64,000 nt of DNA from Sulfuriflexus mobilis (GTDB lineage: Bacteria > Pseudomonadota > Gammaproteobacteria > AKS1): NCBI RefSeq assembly GCF_003967195.1, contig NZ_AP018725.1:1798001-1862000 (forward strand). Direction: 5' to 3'. Positions 47,719 through 58,249 of the stretch are shown here, piece after piece (the first letter of the stretch is position 1; each line of letters starts with the position of its first letter). The notes beneath the pieces are model-generated. The model was given only the letters and a program-made list of their open reading frames with translations. It did not search any database and had not been told where the DNA came from. Both the position numbers and the translations under genes were made by a program.

Positions 47719-48801
47719 CTAGTCTTCCATATTATCGAGGATGGCAGACTTCACCGCACCCAGTGTCGCATCAACTGTGATCAAGGCACGTGTGCTTTGC
47801 TTGATGGCCGTGTCCGGGTCTTTCAGGCCGTGGCCGGTCAGGGTACAGACGACCTTGCTGCCTTCCGGTATCTTGCCACTATTGATATCGCGCAGGGCAC
47901 CGGCCAGCGAAGTGGCCGAGGCCGGTTCACAGAACACACCCTCCTTCTCGGCGAGCAATTTCTGTGCAGCGAGGATCTCTTCGTCCGTACACTCGTCAAA
48001 CCAGCCATCGGATTCTTCTCTTACTACCCAGGCCTTGTCCCAACTCTGCGGGTGGCCAATACGAATCGCTGTAGCAACCGTCTCCGGATTATCCACCATT
48101 TCGCCGCGCATGAACGGTGCGGAACCGGCGGCCTGATAGCCGACCATGCGCGGGCGGTTATTGACCACGCCATGTTCAAAGTATTCGCTGTAACCCATCC
48201 AGTGGGCAGTGATATTACCGGCATTACCGACGGGCAGGCAATGGAAGTCCGGGGCACACTCGAGTTCTTCAACGATCTCAAAGGCGGCGGTCTTCTGGCC
48301 TTGCAGGCGGTATGGGTTGATGGAGTTAACGATCGTTACCGGTGCCTCTTCAGCAACCTCTTTCACCAGTTGCATACCTTCATCAAAGTTACCCTTGATC
48401 TGGATGACAACGGCACCGTGCATCATGGCCTGTGAGAGTTTACCGAGGGCAATCTTGCCTTCCGGAATCAGCACAAAGGCGGTAATACCAGCGCGCGCGG
48501 CATAGGCGGCGGCCGCCGCCGATGTATTACCCGTTGAGGCGCAAATGATCGCCGTACTACCTTCCTCCACGGCCTTGGTCACGGCCATGGTCATACCACG
48601 ATCTTTAAACGAGCCGGTTGGGTTCAGACCCTCATACTTGACGTAAATATCAACATCCTTACCTATCTCACGCGGGATATTATTAAGGCGGATTAGTGGC
48701 GTATTGCCTTCGCCGAGACTGATCAGGCGGGTATCATCCGAGACCGGCAGACGGTCGCGGTACTTATTAATGAGTCCGGTATAACGTGGTCGAAATGGCA
48801 T
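47719..48801 (-). CDS. thrC: Threonine synthase
   Basis: ThrC converts O-phosphohomoserine to threonine with PLP. The 360-residue protein has the PLP lysine in [14 protein letters not shown] (near residue 60), [19 protein letters not shown] near 88 and the glycine-rich phosphate loop [12 protein letters not shown] near 185. It is the short class of threonine synthase. It lies 20 bases after hom. Confidence 0.95.
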   Translation of the reverse strand: MPFRPRYTGLINKYRDRLPVSDDTRLISLGEGNTPLIRLNNIPREIGKDVDIYVKYEGLNPTGSFKDRGMTMAVTKAVEEGSTAIICASTGNTSAAAAAYAARAGITAFVLIPEGKIALGKLSQAMMHGAVVIQIKGNFDEGMQLVKEVAEEAPVTIVNSINPYRLQGQKTAAFEIVEELECAPDFHCLPVGNAGNITAHWMGYSEYFEHGVVNNRPRMVGYQAAGSAPFMRGEMVDNPETVATAIRIGHPQSWDKAWVVREESDGWFDECTDEEILAAQKLLAEKEGVFCEPASATSLAGALRDINSGKIPEGSKVVCTLTGHGLKDPDTAIKQSTRALITVDATLGAVKSAILDNMED

Positions 48802-48821
48802 GTTGCTTACTCCGTTTTAAT

Positions 48822-50138
48822 TCAGTCGGCGTCAAGGGTTTCCAGGCGAATACGTACGACTTCACCATGAATACTATCGAGCGCCTCAATTTGCGCTATC
48901 GCTGCGTTCATCTGCTTCTCACGAATACGGTGGGTCAACAGGATAATCGGCACACTGATCTCATCCAGTGCCGCTTCTTTTTGCAAAATGGCTTCAATAC
49001 TGATGCCAGCCTCTCCAAGGATGCGTGTAATATCGGCGAGCACGCCCGGCTTATCATTGGCCTGCAGGCGCAAGTAATAGGCTGTTTCGACCTGCTCCAT
49101 CGGCAGGATCGGTGTATCCGACAGGGCATCCGGCTGAAAGGCCAGGTGAGGAACACGGTTCTCCGGGTCGGCGGTCATGGCACGCACAACATCGACGAGG
49201 TCAGCGACTACGGCAGAGGCAGTCGGGTCGGCACCGGCACCGGCACCGTAGTACAGGGTTGGGCCGACGGCATCACCCTTGACGAGAATGGCATTCATGA
49301 CGCCATCAACATTTGCGATCAGGCGACGTTGCGGGATCAGGGTCGGGTGCACACGCAGTTCAATACCCTCTGCGGTACGGCGCGAGAGTCCCAGGTGTTT
49401 GATGCGGTAACCGAGTTGACCGGCATAATCGACATCTTCACGGGTAATGTGGCTGATACCCTCGGTGTAGGTGCTTTCAAACTGCAACGGGATACCAAAG
49501 GCGATCGAGGCAAGAATAGTCAGCTTGTGCGCGGCATCGATACCCTCGACGTCAAAGGTCGGGTCGGCCTCGGCATAACCGAGTTTTTGTGCCTCGGCCA
49601 GTACATCCGCAAAGTCACGGCCCTTGTCACGCATCTCGGTGAGGATAAAGTTACCGGTGCCATTGATGATCCCGGCCAGCCACTCAATGCGGTTACCGGC
49701 CAGGCCTTCACGAATCGCCTTGATAATGGGAATGCCACCGGCCACGGCGGCCTCGAAGGCGACCATGACACCCTTGTCCTGTGCGGCCTTGAAGATTTCA
49801 TTACCGTGCAGGGCAATCAGCGCCTTGTTGGCAGTGACAACATGTTTGCCATTGTTAATGGCCTGCATCACCAGTTCCCGCGACAGGTCATAACCACCAA
49901 TTAACTCCACCACGACATCGACATCCGGGTCGTTAACCACATCCATCGGTACCGTAGTCAGCTTGATACCCTCGGTCGAACAATTTCGTGGGGCATCAAG
50001 ATTACGTGCCGCGGCGTGGGTGACAACGATGCCACGTCCGGCACGACGCGTAATTTCCTGGGCATTGCGAGCGAGTACATTGACTGTGCCACTACCTACC
50101 GTACCCAGGCCTAGCAGGCCGACATTAACCGGATTCAA
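48822..50138 (-). CDS. hom: Homoserine dehydrogenase
   Basis: Hom reduces aspartate semialdehyde to homoserine. The 438-residue, monofunctional enzyme has NAD(P) motif [13 protein letters not shown] (residues 8-20), the catalytic core motif [14 protein letters not shown] near 157 and a C-terminal ACT domain (about 345-435) for threonine feedback. There is no fused aspartokinase. It overlaps alaC by four bases. Confidence 0.96.
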   Translation of the reverse strand: MNPVNVGLLGLGTVGSGTVNVLARNAQEITRRAGRGIVVTHAAARNLDAPRNCSTEGIKLTTVPMDVVNDPDVDVVVELIGGYDLSRELVMQAINNGKHVVTANKALIALHGNEIFKAAQDKGVMVAFEAAVAGGIPIIKAIREGLAGNRIEWLAGIINGTGNFILTEMRDKGRDFADVLAEAQKLGYAEADPTFDVEGIDAAHKLTILASIAFGIPLQFESTYTEGISHITREDVDYAGQLGYRIKHLGLSRRTAEGIELRVHPTLIPQRRLIANVDGVMNAILVKGDAVGPTLYYGAGAGADPTASAVVADLVDVVRAMTADPENRVPHLAFQPDALSDTPILPMEQVETAYYLRLQANDKPGVLADITRILGEAGISIEAILQKEAALDEISVPIILLTHRIREKQMNAAIAQIEALDSIHGEVVRIRLETLDAD

Positions 50139-51349
50139 AGTTCTTCTCCTACTGCTGCCGCTTGCAGCACATTATCTTTTCTAAACATGTTACGCAGACC
50201 GCGAATGGCCTGGCGTGTGCGGTGTTCATTTTCAATCAGGCTGAAGCGCACGTGGTCATCACCGTACTCACCAAAACCAATCCCTGGCGATACCGCGACC
50301 TTGGCCTCTTCGAGTAATTTCTTCGAGAATTCGAGCGACCCCATGGCCTTGTATGGTTCCGGGATCGGCACCCAGACAAACATGGTCGCCTTGGGTTTTT
50401 CGACGTGCCAGCCAATCGCATTCAGGCCCTCGCAGAGGACATCACGACGGTTCTGATACATATCACAAATCTCTTTGACGCAATCCTGTGGGCCTTCCAG
50501 GGCATGGATCGCGGCAACCTGGATCGGCGTAAACATGCCGTAGTCATGATAAGACTTCATGCGCGCCAGGGCCGCAACCAGTTTCGGGTTGCCCGCCATG
50601 AAACCGACACGCCAGCCTGGCATGTTGTAGGTCTTAGAGAGCGAATAAAACTCAACAGCGACATCCTTTGCGCCCGGTACTTCAAGGATCGACGGTGCCT
50701 TGTAACCATCAAAGACGATCTCGGCATAGGCGATATCGTGAACGACCCAGATCTCATGTTCGCGGGCGATCGCGATCACCTTCTCGAAAAAGTCGAGTTC
50801 AACACAACCGGTGGTCGGGTTACCGGGGAAGTTCAGAACCAGCATCTTCGGCTTCGGCCAGGTATTCTTGATCGCGGTTTCAAGCTCGGTGAAAAAGTCG
50901 ACGCCCGGCACCAGTGGCACATGGCGGATATCGGCGCCGGCGATGACAAAACCATAGGTATGAATCGGGTAACACGGGTTGGGCACAAGTACCGCATCGC
51001 CAGGCCCGACGGTGGCCAGCGCCAGGTGTGCGAGGCCCTCCTTGGAACCGATAGTGACGATGACCTCGGACTCGGGGTCGAGGTCGACATCATATTTACC
51101 CTTGTACCAGCTGGCCAGCGCCCGACGCAGGCGCGGGATGCCACGTGACATGGAATAACGATGGGTGTCCTTGCGCTGGGTGGCCTCAACCATCTTGTCG
51201 ACGATGTGCTGGGGTGTGGCCTGGTCCGGATTACCCATCCCAAAATCGATAATGTCCTCGCCACGGGCTCGCGCCTTGGCCTTCAACTCATTGACGATAT
51301 TGAAGACATAGGGAGGTAAGCGCTTGATTCTGGGGAAATCTTCTTCCAC
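50135..51349 (-). CDS. alaC: Alanine/glutamate aminotransferase AlaC
   Basis: The 404-residue PLP enzyme belongs to the fold-type I aminotransferases of the AlaC (YfdZ) group, which use pyruvate and glutamate and are often encoded upstream of hom-thrC. The PLP lysine lies in [17 protein letters not shown] near residue 235; NFPGNPTTG near 170 contacts the cofactor. It heads the alaC-hom-thrC operon behind a good sigma-70 promoter. Confidence 0.9.
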   Translation of the reverse strand: MEEDFPRIKRLPPYVFNIVNELKAKARARGEDIIDFGMGNPDQATPQHIVDKMVEATQRKDTHRYSMSRGIPRLRRALASWYKGKYDVDLDPESEVIVTIGSKEGLAHLALATVGPGDAVLVPNPCYPIHTYGFVIAGADIRHVPLVPGVDFFTELETAIKNTWPKPKMLVLNFPGNPTTGCVELDFFEKVIAIAREHEIWVVHDIAYAEIVFDGYKAPSILEVPGAKDVAVEFYSLSKTYNMPGWRVGFMAGNPKLVAALARMKSYHDYGMFTPIQVAAIHALEGPQDCVKEICDMYQNRRDVLCEGLNAIGWHVEKPKATMFVWVPIPEPYKAMGSLEFSKKLLEEAKVAVSPGIGFGEYGDDHVRFSLIENEHRTRQAIRGLRNMFRKDNVLQAAAVGEEL

Positions 51350-51395
51350 GTCGGTGTACTCGTAAGGCCGTTTTCGGCACTGGTTCAGTAAATAA

Positions 51396-51419
51396 AGCCG
51401 GCGAAGATACGAGCCGGCT
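51396..51419. other. Inverted repeat bracketing the alaC -10 box
   Basis: AGCCGGC (51396-51402) and GCCGGCT (51413-51419) form a 7-bp dyad with a ten-base gap that contains the whole -10 hexamer of the alaC promoter. A dimeric repressor there would block polymerase. The minus strand continues TTTATTT, so a hairpin-attenuator reading is also possible if transcription starts upstream. Confidence 0.5.
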
Positions 51420-51432
51420 GCCCGCTTGTCAA
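51404..51432 (-). promoter_or_regulatory. Sigma-70 promoter of alaC-hom-thrC
   Basis: On the minus strand a perfect TTGACA (51427-51432) is followed after exactly 17 bases by TATCTT (51404-51409). The start site would be near 51397, giving a leader of about 48 bases before ATG 51349. Confidence 0.75.
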
Positions 51433-51558
51433 TCTGAGGCCGGCAAAACCGGTATCAGTACAAAATTTGCGAGGAAATATAACATGATGCGTGCTTTTAC
51501 GCACTCCTGAGCAGGGCTAATTTTGACTGCAAACCGGTCCCGGGCTAGCATGCTGCTC

Positions 51559-51930
51559 ATGAAACTGCATCAACACAGCCGCGCAGAGCACTATGCGATA
51601 CGCGCCTACACCGATACCAGTATCACCATCAACGATGAGGTCTTTACCCGTCCACTGCTGGTGACGGCAGATATCCTGTTGCCTGACTGGGCAGTGACCG
51701 GCTTTGATGCACTGCAAGCCTCACACTTCAACGCCCTTAATGCACTGGATATCCAAATCCTGCTGCTCGGCACGGGCAGGCAGCAACGCTTCCCTTCTCC
51801 TCGCCTGCTGCTGGGCCTGCAGGAACGTGCTATTGGTACCGAGGTCATGAGTACCCCGGCGGCCTGCCGTACCTATAATATCCTGCTCGCCGAGGGCCGC
51901 AGCGTGGCAGCTGCATTGCTGATTGAGTAG
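51559..51930 (+). CDS. Mth938/Xcc1710-like domain protein
   Basis: The 123-residue protein from ATG 51559 matches the Mth938 (DUF498) family, related to mitochondrial assembly factor NDUFAF3. The segments TITINDEVFTRPLLVT and LLGTGRQQRFPSPRLL are characteristic. Function in bacteria is not settled; roles in respiratory complex I assembly are suggested only by the eukaryotic relative. It stands alone, divergent from alaC and convergent with the sensor kinase, 15 bases from its stop. Confidence 0.85.
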   Translation: MKLHQHSRAEHYAIRAYTDTSITINDEVFTRPLLVTADILLPDWAVTGFDALQASHFNALNALDIQILLLGTGRQQRFPSPRLLLGLQERAIGTEVMSTPAACRTYNILLAEGRSVAAALLIE

Positions 51931-51945
51931 TCCCGGTCTCTGGGG

Positions 51946-54900
51946 CTAGGCGGCATTGATCACCTCATTGATGACCTCGGCGAGTTTCATGTTGCTGGTC
52001 GAGGATTTGGCCAAGACCGCATTGACTTTTTTAGAAATCTCCTCATTCACATCATAGGCAGAAAAGATGACAACCCTCGGTGGTGGTAATTGCCGTTCGA
52101 TCACTTCGAGCAGGTCGAGTCCGGAGCCATCCGGCAAGCCTATATCCAGCAACACCAGGTCAAAGTGCTCTTTCTCGATAACCTCTTCCGAGGCACCGAA
52201 CGTCGTCGTCCAGGTCAATTCACAATGGTTCTGCAGTATGCCCTTCACCACCTCATGAATATCCGCCTCATCCTCGACATGTAATACACTCGGCACACCA
52301 CAGGGCCCGGCGGCCAGCTGAACCGCCTCAATCAAACGTTTATGATCAATCGGCTTTTGCAACCAGTCTGAAACACTCAGCGCCGCACCACTGAGACCAC
52401 GCCTGGCCTCATCGGCCTTTACCGAAACCACCACAATGGGGATATGGCGGGTAGCTTCATTTTCACGCAATTCATTCATAAATGACACACCATCCAGACC
52501 AGGCAAAATAAGATCCATGGTAATGACCCGGTATTGATTGAGGTTATGACTCAGCAGGCGCCTCGCCTCTGCTGCATCGTAAGCGACATCACAGTTAAAA
52601 CCTTCTTCTGCCAGCATTCGCCGCATTAATGCGGCAATATCATGATCGTCTTCAACTATGAGAACGCAGGCACCTTTAGTGGCATCAAGTTGCCTTGGGG
52701 CCTCAACGCTGCTATTGATTTCGTCACTGCTTAATTCGGGCAAATCGACAAAAAAGGTCGTGCCAATACCCATTTCACTGACAAAGTCGATTTCACCGCC
52801 ATGCTTCTCAATAATTATCTTGCTGATGCTCAGGCCAAGTCCTGTGCCGCCTTTCTTACGCGTGGTTGATGTGTCTGATTGCGTAAACTGATCAAATAAC
52901 TTGTCCTTGAATTCTTCAGGTATGCCCTCGCCGTGATCCGTCACAGAGATACGAAGGCGATCATTATGACGAGCCATACTGATTTCTATGACATCACCTT
53001 CCGGCGAGAACTTTGCCGCATTCGAAATCAAGTTGGCCATTACCTGCATTAACCGGTCTTTATCTGCATAGACCCTGGCTCCATCAATACTCTTGACCAG
53101 GCGGATGCTTGCATGATGCTCCCTGGCATAGGTTTCATTATCTCTCACCACCTGCTCAAGAAAGGCCGTCAGGGGTATATTCAGGAACTTAAAGGCGATT
53201 TTCCCAGATGTAATCTTCTGCATATCGAGAATGTCATTGATCAATATCAGCAAGCGTTCGGTGTTATTGGTGGCGATCTTCAGCATATCCATGGCTTTCG
53301 GTGGTAATTCACCAACAACCCCGGCGGTCAACAAACCAAGTGAACCACGAATCGCGGTCAGAGGCGTGCGCAATTCGTGACTAACCGTGGAGACAAATTC
53401 ATTTTTCATCGTCTCGATACGTTTGCGTTCAGTAATGTCACGTACGATACCAATAAACGTACGTCGGCCATCGATGCTCATTTCACTTACGGCCAGATCC
53501 ATTGGAAAGACACTGCCATCCTTTCGTAGTCCCTCGACTTCACGGCCAATGCCAATAACCTTCCTCTCGCCTGTGCTCAAGTAATGATGCAGGTAACCAT
53601 CATGTTGGGTTTTATAGGGTTCAGGCATCAGCATATTCACGTTGTTACCGATAATGTCATCCGCAGCGTAGCCAAAAATAAGCTCTGCAGCATGATTGAG
53701 GCTGCGGACAACACCCTTATCATCAATCGTCACAATACCATCAATAATATTCTCAAGGATTGTGCGTTGACGAGTTTCCGAGTTAAGCAGCGCCAGCTCA
53801 GCTTGCTTGCGCTTACTGATATCGCGGACAATACCCGTAAAGTAACGCTTCCCTTCTAACCGCATCTCACTAACCGCAAGTTCGAGAGGGAAAATTGTGC
53901 CGGACTTACGCCTGCCCTCCACTTCACGTCCTCTGCCAATCATATTGTCCTCGCCGGTTTCCATATATCGGCGCAGATAATCATCATGCTCTTTAGCATA
54001 GCGTTCTGACATCAGTATTTTTATATTTTTACCCAGCACTTCCTCAACAGAATATTCAAAGACCTTCTCTGCAGCATGGTTGAAGTTATGAATACTCCCC
54101 TTGTTGTCTATCACGATCACAGCATCTGCAACCGTTTCAAATATGGAACGCTGCAGTGTCTCTGATGAAGCCAGATCGTCTCTGGCATTGGCGATCTCAA
54201 CAAAGACACGTCGGTTTCTTCTGTAGAGATAGAGAATAAGAACAATGAAAACCATAACGGTCAGCGCCATCGCCAGCACTATGATCGCCAGCACGCGACG
54301 TTTTTCAGCTACCCGCTCATTCAGCAAATCAACCAGCTCAATATGAGCGACACGCCTCAACTCTGATATATCTTCAATAAGCGCCGTGCCAGAACGGAAA
54401 TATTTTCTCGCTTCAGAGATTCCGCGTTGATTACTCGCGACGTAGCTATTTTCGTTTACCCGGGACAACAAATACAGAATGCGCTCAGAAAATCCCTTGT
54501 CCTCTTGCAAGGAATGACTGATCAGGTGCTTGATTTCTCGTTCGACCAGGTGCATTTCACGAATCAAGAGTTTTGAATTATGTTGCAGATACTCCTTTGC
54601 CTGCTCAGGCTGTCGAGAGACTTGCATGGCACTTGAAGATAGATCACGTATAGTCGCCACTTGCTCGGATAATGCAGGTAATTGATGAACTAACAAATTA
54701 ACCAGATGATGACCCTTTAAAGTAGGGTCGACGGTCAATCGTGAATTAGCCGCCACCTCGAACATCATGTCTGTCAGTACATTGATTAATGTGGTGTAGG
54801 TGTTATACGCGGTGAACGCATGCTCGACACGGTTATCGCTTGTCTCCAGGTGGTTAAATTTATCGAGCAGCACATGCAGTTGCTCGCGAGCATAGGTGTT

Positions 54901-55266
54901 GTTTGCCGACTTATTGTTGATATTCAGTTTTATAATGGCACGAAACTGTTCTATCAGGGATTCGAGCTCCGCGTCATTACTATGATCGCCGCCTGTTTTC
55001 AGGAGTGTCAGCCCACGAATACCCTGCAGAACCTTGATGGCCTCGGCAAGTGTATAAAGCTCCTGCAAGCCCTCAGCTTCTTCAAGAGTCAGTTCGATAT
55101 CACCCCGGAATTCCTCAATAGTCAGGTAGCTTGCGGCCCCGATAAGCAACATAGGGATAGCGAGCAGCAACATATAATGCCAGGGCTTGAGCGGGTTGCT
55201 CTTTGAGCTGACTGCCTGCATATTCTTATTCTTAGTCTTAGTCTCTGTATAGAATTCAGACACCAC
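51946..55266 (-). CDS. Hybrid sensor histidine kinase with two PAS and two receiver domains
   Basis: The 1106-residue protein has, in order, membrane segment 1 (about 31-49), a helical periplasmic sensor of about 270 residues (with LQGIRGLTLL, somewhat NIT-like), membrane segment 2 (325-347), PAS 1 (371-485), PAS 2 (498-612), HisKA with His630 (STVSHELRTPL), HATPase (735-842, GGTGLGLSIS), receiver 1 with Asp918 and receiver 2 with Asp1041. No HPt follows, and no response regulator gene is adjacent. The start is one of two tandem GTG codons after GAGGGT. It lies between the Mth938-like gene and the MCP remnant near rpoS. Stimulus and output are unknown. Confidence 0.92.
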   Translation of the reverse strand: MVSEFYTETKTKNKNMQAVSSKSNPLKPWHYMLLLAIPMLLIGAASYLTIEEFRGDIELTLEEAEGLQELYTLAEAIKVLQGIRGLTLLKTGGDHSNDAELESLIEQFRAIIKLNINNKSANNTYAREQLHVLLDKFNHLETSDNRVEHAFTAYNTYTTLINVLTDMMFEVAANSRLTVDPTLKGHHLVNLLVHQLPALSEQVATIRDLSSSAMQVSRQPEQAKEYLQHNSKLLIREMHLVEREIKHLISHSLQEDKGFSERILYLLSRVNENSYVASNQRGISEARKYFRSGTALIEDISELRRVAHIELVDLLNERVAEKRRVLAIIVLAMALTVMVFIVLILYLYRRNRRVFVEIANARDDLASSETLQRSIFETVADAVIVIDNKGSIHNFNHAAEKVFEYSVEEVLGKNIKILMSERYAKEHDDYLRRYMETGEDNMIGRGREVEGRRKSGTIFPLELAVSEMRLEGKRYFTGIVRDISKRKQAELALLNSETRQRTILENIIDGIVTIDDKGVVRSLNHAAELIFGYAADDIIGNNVNMLMPEPYKTQHDGYLHHYLSTGERKVIGIGREVEGLRKDGSVFPMDLAVSEMSIDGRRTFIGIVRDITERKRIETMKNEFVSTVSHELRTPLTAIRGSLGLLTAGVVGELPPKAMDMLKIATNNTERLLILINDILDMQKITSGKIAFKFLNIPLTAFLEQVVRDNETYAREHHASIRLVKSIDGARVYADKDRLMQVMANLISNAAKFSPEGDVIEISMARHNDRLRISVTDHGEGIPEEFKDKLFDQFTQSDTSTTRKKGGTGLGLSISKIIIEKHGGEIDFVSEMGIGTTFFVDLPELSSDEINSSVEAPRQLDATKGACVLIVEDDHDIAALMRRMLAEEGFNCDVAYDAAEARRLLSHNLNQYRVITMDLILPGLDGVSFMNELRENEATRHIPIVVVSVKADEARRGLSGAALSVSDWLQKPIDHKRLIEAVQLAAGPCGVPSVLHVEDEADIHEVVKGILQNHCELTWTTTFGASEEVIEKEHFDLVLLDIGLPDGSGLDLLEVIERQLPPPRVVIFSAYDVNEEISKKVNAVLAKSSTSNMKLAEVINEVINAA

Positions 55267-55370
55267 ATACCCTCATTATTGACGCACTAACTTGCACCAC
55301 ACAGTCCGTCTAGTCAATTACCCTATAATACCTTTATAAATATACTCTATATGGATCAGATAGCAGAGAC

Positions 55371-55400
55371 AAAAAACGGCAGCCGAAGCTGCCGTTTTTT
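55371..55400. terminator. Symmetric Rho-independent terminator
   Basis: AAAAAACGGCAG and CTGCCGTTTTTT flank a six-base loop, so it can act on both strands. On the minus strand it is 47 bases after the stop of the chemotaxis receptor remnant, and is probably that gene's original terminator. It also insulates the sensor kinase from upstream transcription. Confidence 0.92.
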
Positions 55401-55446
55401 AGCCGTTAACAGCTTGAGTTTATATCTTGAATTGACTGATCAGTGA

Positions 55447-55565
55447 CTATAACTGACTGGCCGTCGTGGTCTGCTCGGCAGCCCTCAGAAACCTGATTAA
55501 TATTAATGATGTTGCGGTTCATCTCTTCAGTAACTGCACTCTGTTCCTCGGCAGCAGTGACGATG
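55447..55565 (-). pseudogene. 3' remnant of a methyl-accepting chemotaxis protein gene
   Basis: Reading the minus strand from about 55565 gives VTAAEEQSAVTEEMNRNI, then INQVSE, a standard C-terminal stretch of MCPs (consensus like IATAAEEQSAVTEEINRNI). After GAG the frame slips: the next frame gives AAEQTTTASQL and a TAG at 55447-55449, as in an MCP ending. Nothing MCP-like lies upstream before rpoS. The gene is therefore truncated at its 5' side and frameshifted. The 352-base gap between rpoS and the kinase otherwise holds only the terminator at 55371-55400. Confidence 0.8.
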
Positions 55566-55618
55566 TAATCTAGTCAACTATTCAATCAATTAGAACAGAG
55601 GGAGCATTAGGTGGAGAC

Positions 55619-56686
55619 TCAATCTTCGCGGAACAGGGCATCCAGGGAATAACCATCACGCTCGAGCACCTCACGCAGTCGCTTGAGTGCCTCGATCTGA
55701 ATCTGGCGGACGCGCTCGCGGGTCACGCCGATTTCATTACCGACCTCTTCGAGGGTGGAGATTTCATAACCATGCAGACCGAAACGACGCTCGACGACTT
55801 CACGCTGTTTGTCATTCAGCTGGTTTAACCAGTCATCAAGGTGGCTCCTGACATCGTCACTTTGCAACACGCTGGCGGGGTCATTTTTACCTTCATCTGG
55901 AATGGAGTCGATAACGGCGGTATCTGAACCTCTGCCCATAGGAGTATCTACCGAGGTCACGCGTTCATTGAGGCCCATCATGCGTTTCACATCCTCAATG
56001 GGCTTATCGAGCAGACGGGCCACCTCTTCCGGGCTCGGCTCATGACCCAGTTCCTGAGTAAACTGGCGTGCTGCCCGCAGATATACATTCATTTCCTTGA
56101 CAACATGAATCGGCAGACGGATCGTTCGGGTCTGGTTCATAATCGCACGCTCGATGGTTTGCCGAATCCACCAGGTCGCATAGGTTGAAAAACGAAAACC
56201 ACGCTCGGGGTCGAACTTTTCCACGGCGCGAATCAGGCCAAGATTGCCCTCTTCAATCAGGTCGAGTAGAGGCAGGCCACGATTCATATAACGACGCGCA
56301 ATCTTGACCACCAGGCGCAGGTTGCTCTCGATCATACGTTTGCGCCCGGCCTCAATGCCCTTTTGCGCCATGCGCGAGTAGTACACTTCCTCTTCGGCGG
56401 TTAGCAGCGGCGAGGCACCGATTTCACTCAGGTACAGCCGGGTGGCGTCGGCATCACCGCCCCGACCAGCAGCAGATGCAGATTTAGCCTTAGCCTTAGC
56501 CTTCTTTTTCGTGCCACCTTTAACCGGGACATCAGGATTACCCGCCTCATCCTCCGCGAAGCTTAATGAGGCTTCATCGGCAACATCCGTTTCATCGACA
56601 GGTTCATCCCTATCATCAGCCGCTAATATAGCTGCCTCCTTGGCCAATTTGGGTTCCGACTCAACACTTGACTTCTTGCGTGGCAT
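55619..56686 (-). CDS. rpoS: RNA polymerase sigma factor RpoS
   Basis: RpoS directs the general stress and stationary-phase response. The 355-residue protein has an acidic then lysine/alanine-rich N-terminal extension (to about residue 75), region 1.2 ([20 protein letters not shown]), region 2 ([14 protein letters not shown] and [16 protein letters not shown]), region 3 and region 4 ending with [18 protein letters not shown]. The N-terminal extension is longer than in E. coli. AAGGAG precedes ATG. It follows nlpD, the conserved order. Confidence 0.96.
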   Translation of the reverse strand: MPRKKSSVESEPKLAKEAAILAADDRDEPVDETDVADEASLSFAEDEAGNPDVPVKGGTKKKAKAKAKSASAAGRGGDADATRLYLSEIGASPLLTAEEEVYYSRMAQKGIEAGRKRMIESNLRLVVKIARRYMNRGLPLLDLIEEGNLGLIRAVEKFDPERGFRFSTYATWWIRQTIERAIMNQTRTIRLPIHVVKEMNVYLRAARQFTQELGHEPSPEEVARLLDKPIEDVKRMMGLNERVTSVDTPMGRGSDTAVIDSIPDEGKNDPASVLQSDDVRSHLDDWLNQLNDKQREVVERRFGLHGYEISTLEEVGNEIGVTRERVRQIQIEALKRLREVLERDGYSLDALFRED

Positions 56687-56754
56687 GAACGTCTCCTTCT
56701 AGCTTTCCAACTGTCTGCCTTCGCTATCCATAATTCCTCAGAAGGCGGCAGTAT

Positions 56755-56783
56755 TTATCGTACTTGTTATATTGTTATCGTAC
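56755..56783 (-). promoter_or_regulatory. 20-bp-phased direct repeat upstream of rpoS
   Basis: The minus-strand word GTACGATAA occurs twice (56755-56763 and 56775-56783), start to start exactly 20 bases, about 70-95 bases before the rpoS ATG. The spacing of nearly two helical turns would put both copies on one face of the DNA. It is a candidate regulator site; no matching promoter is clear. Confidence 0.5.
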
Positions 56784-56814
56784 GTGACAAGGATTTCTAC
56801 AGCCCATTTAGCCT

Positions 56815-57603
56815 CTAACTGCGACGCTTTGGCAAATAGCTCATCGGGTTAACGGGGTTGCCTTCCCGACGGATCTCAAAGTGCAGCTTGACGCGGTCCG
56901 CTCCGCTACGTCCCATTTCGGCAATCTGTTGTCCCGTTTTAACCGTATCGCCTTCCTTAACCAATAACTTTCTATTATGTGCGTAGGCACTTAAATAGCG
57001 TTCATTATGTTTGACGATAATAAGCTTTCCATAACCCCGAAGTCCACTGCCACTATAGACCACTTTTCCGGCGCTGGCGGCGGTTACTGCCTGCCCCAGA
57101 CGCCCAGCGATATCAATGCCCTTGCGGGTACTCGACTGGCTGGAGAAGGTTTCGACCACCTTTCCCTGTGTTGGCCAGCGCCAGCGTACTGTACCGGTAT
57201 TTTTACTACTTTCGGGGCGAGATGTTTTCTCTGTTTTGCTACGTGTTGCTGGTTTGGCTGTCGTCCGTGTTACCGTGCGGGGACTTTGTGTCGACTTGCG
57301 TGTGCTACGCGTCGCAGGGCCGGTAGTACCCGCGAGTTTGAGTTTTTGTCCGACATAAATGGTATAGGGATGCTTAATACGGTTACGACGTGCCAGTGTC
57401 CGATAATCCTGTCCATACTGGAAGGCAATCGAGTAAAGGGTTTCACCACGCGTGACCGTGTGATTGACAGGTGACCAGCGACTGCCCTTGGCATGTTTGC
57501 TGACCGGAGCCACGACGACATCGCCGCCACAGCCCGACAACACCAGCCCCATCAGGAGCAAAGTGAACCATAATGCTTGTCTTGCCTTAACCGAGACCAC
57601 CAC
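56815..57603 (-). CDS. nlpD: NlpD-type lipoprotein with LysM and M23 domains
   Basis: NlpD activates the amidase AmiC at the division septum. From GTG 57603 the 262-residue product has a lipoprotein signal ending LVLSGC, a LysM domain ([17 protein letters not shown]), a Thr/Arg/Lys-rich linker and a C-terminal M23 (LytM) domain. The domain reads GIDIAGRLG and [11 protein letters not shown]; the usual HxxxD and HxH zinc ligands are incomplete, as expected for a non-catalytic activator. The start lies inside pcm and is uncertain; an ATG at 57654 or GTG 57600 are alternatives. Confidence 0.9.
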   Translation of the reverse strand: MVVSVKARQALWFTLLLMGLVLSGCGGDVVVAPVSKHAKGSRWSPVNHTVTRGETLYSIAFQYGQDYRTLARRNRIKHPYTIYVGQKLKLAGTTGPATRSTRKSTQSPRTVTRTTAKPATRSKTEKTSRPESSKNTGTVRWRWPTQGKVVETFSSQSSTRKGIDIAGRLGQAVTAASAGKVVYSGSGLRGYGKLIIVKHNERYLSAYAHNRKLLVKEGDTVKTGQQIAEMGRSGADRVKLHFEIRREGNPVNPMSYLPKRRS

Positions 57604-58249
57604 GCAACGGCACAAAGCTGACCAGATCGATTGTCTTTGAGTCATAACCATCATGGGTGCGGGTTACCACGAGCAATTGCTGCCGGCCCTGTTCCCCTAC
57701 CGGGATCACGAGTCGCCCGCCGACCGAAAGTTGGTCATAAAGCGGCTTGGGCACCTGCGGCGGTGCGGCAGTCACAATGATACCGTCATAAGGTCCGTAA
57801 TCATCCCAGCCCCAGTTGCCATCACTGTGTTTGAGGCGAATATTGCGCAGCCCCAGTTCCTGAAAACGTGTCCTCGCCTGCTGCATCAGGGCATCGATAC
57901 GCTCAACGCTATATACCTGTTCCACCAGACGCGCCAGGATCGCCGTCTGATAACCCGAACCGGTACCGACCTCGAGGACCTTCCTGGGTAACTCACCCTC
58001 ACCGAGCAAGGCCTCGGTCATACGCGCAACGATATAGGGCTGGGAAATGGTCTGACCCTGGCCGATCGGCAGGGCGGTATCTTCGTAGGCGCGACTCGCC
58101 AACGCCTCTTCAATAAAAATATGCCGTGGTGTACTGCGCATGACCTCGAGCACCGACTCGTTGCGGATGCCCTGCTCGCGGAGGCGCTCGATCAGGCGAT
58201 CACGGGTGCGCTGCGAGGTCATACCGATACCCTGGTGACGATCGATCAT
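57587..58249 (-). CDS. pcm: Protein-L-isoaspartate O-methyltransferase
   Basis: Pcm repairs isoaspartyl damage in proteins using SAM. The 220-residue protein has SAM motif [17 protein letters not shown] (near residue 83), the family segment [16 protein letters not shown] near 60 and a C-terminal RLVIPVG. It starts four bases into surE (ATGA overlap). Pcm, SurE and RpoS together support stationary-phase survival. Confidence 0.96.
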   Translation of the reverse strand: MIDRHQGIGMTSQRTRDRLIERLREQGIRNESVLEVMRSTPRHIFIEEALASRAYEDTALPIGQGQTISQPYIVARMTEALLGEGELPRKVLEVGTGSGYQTAILARLVEQVYSVERIDALMQQARTRFQELGLRNIRLKHSDGNWGWDDYGPYDGIIVTAAPPQVPKPLYDQLSVGGRLVIPVGEQGRQQLLVVTRTHDGYDSKTIDLVSFVPLRGGLG

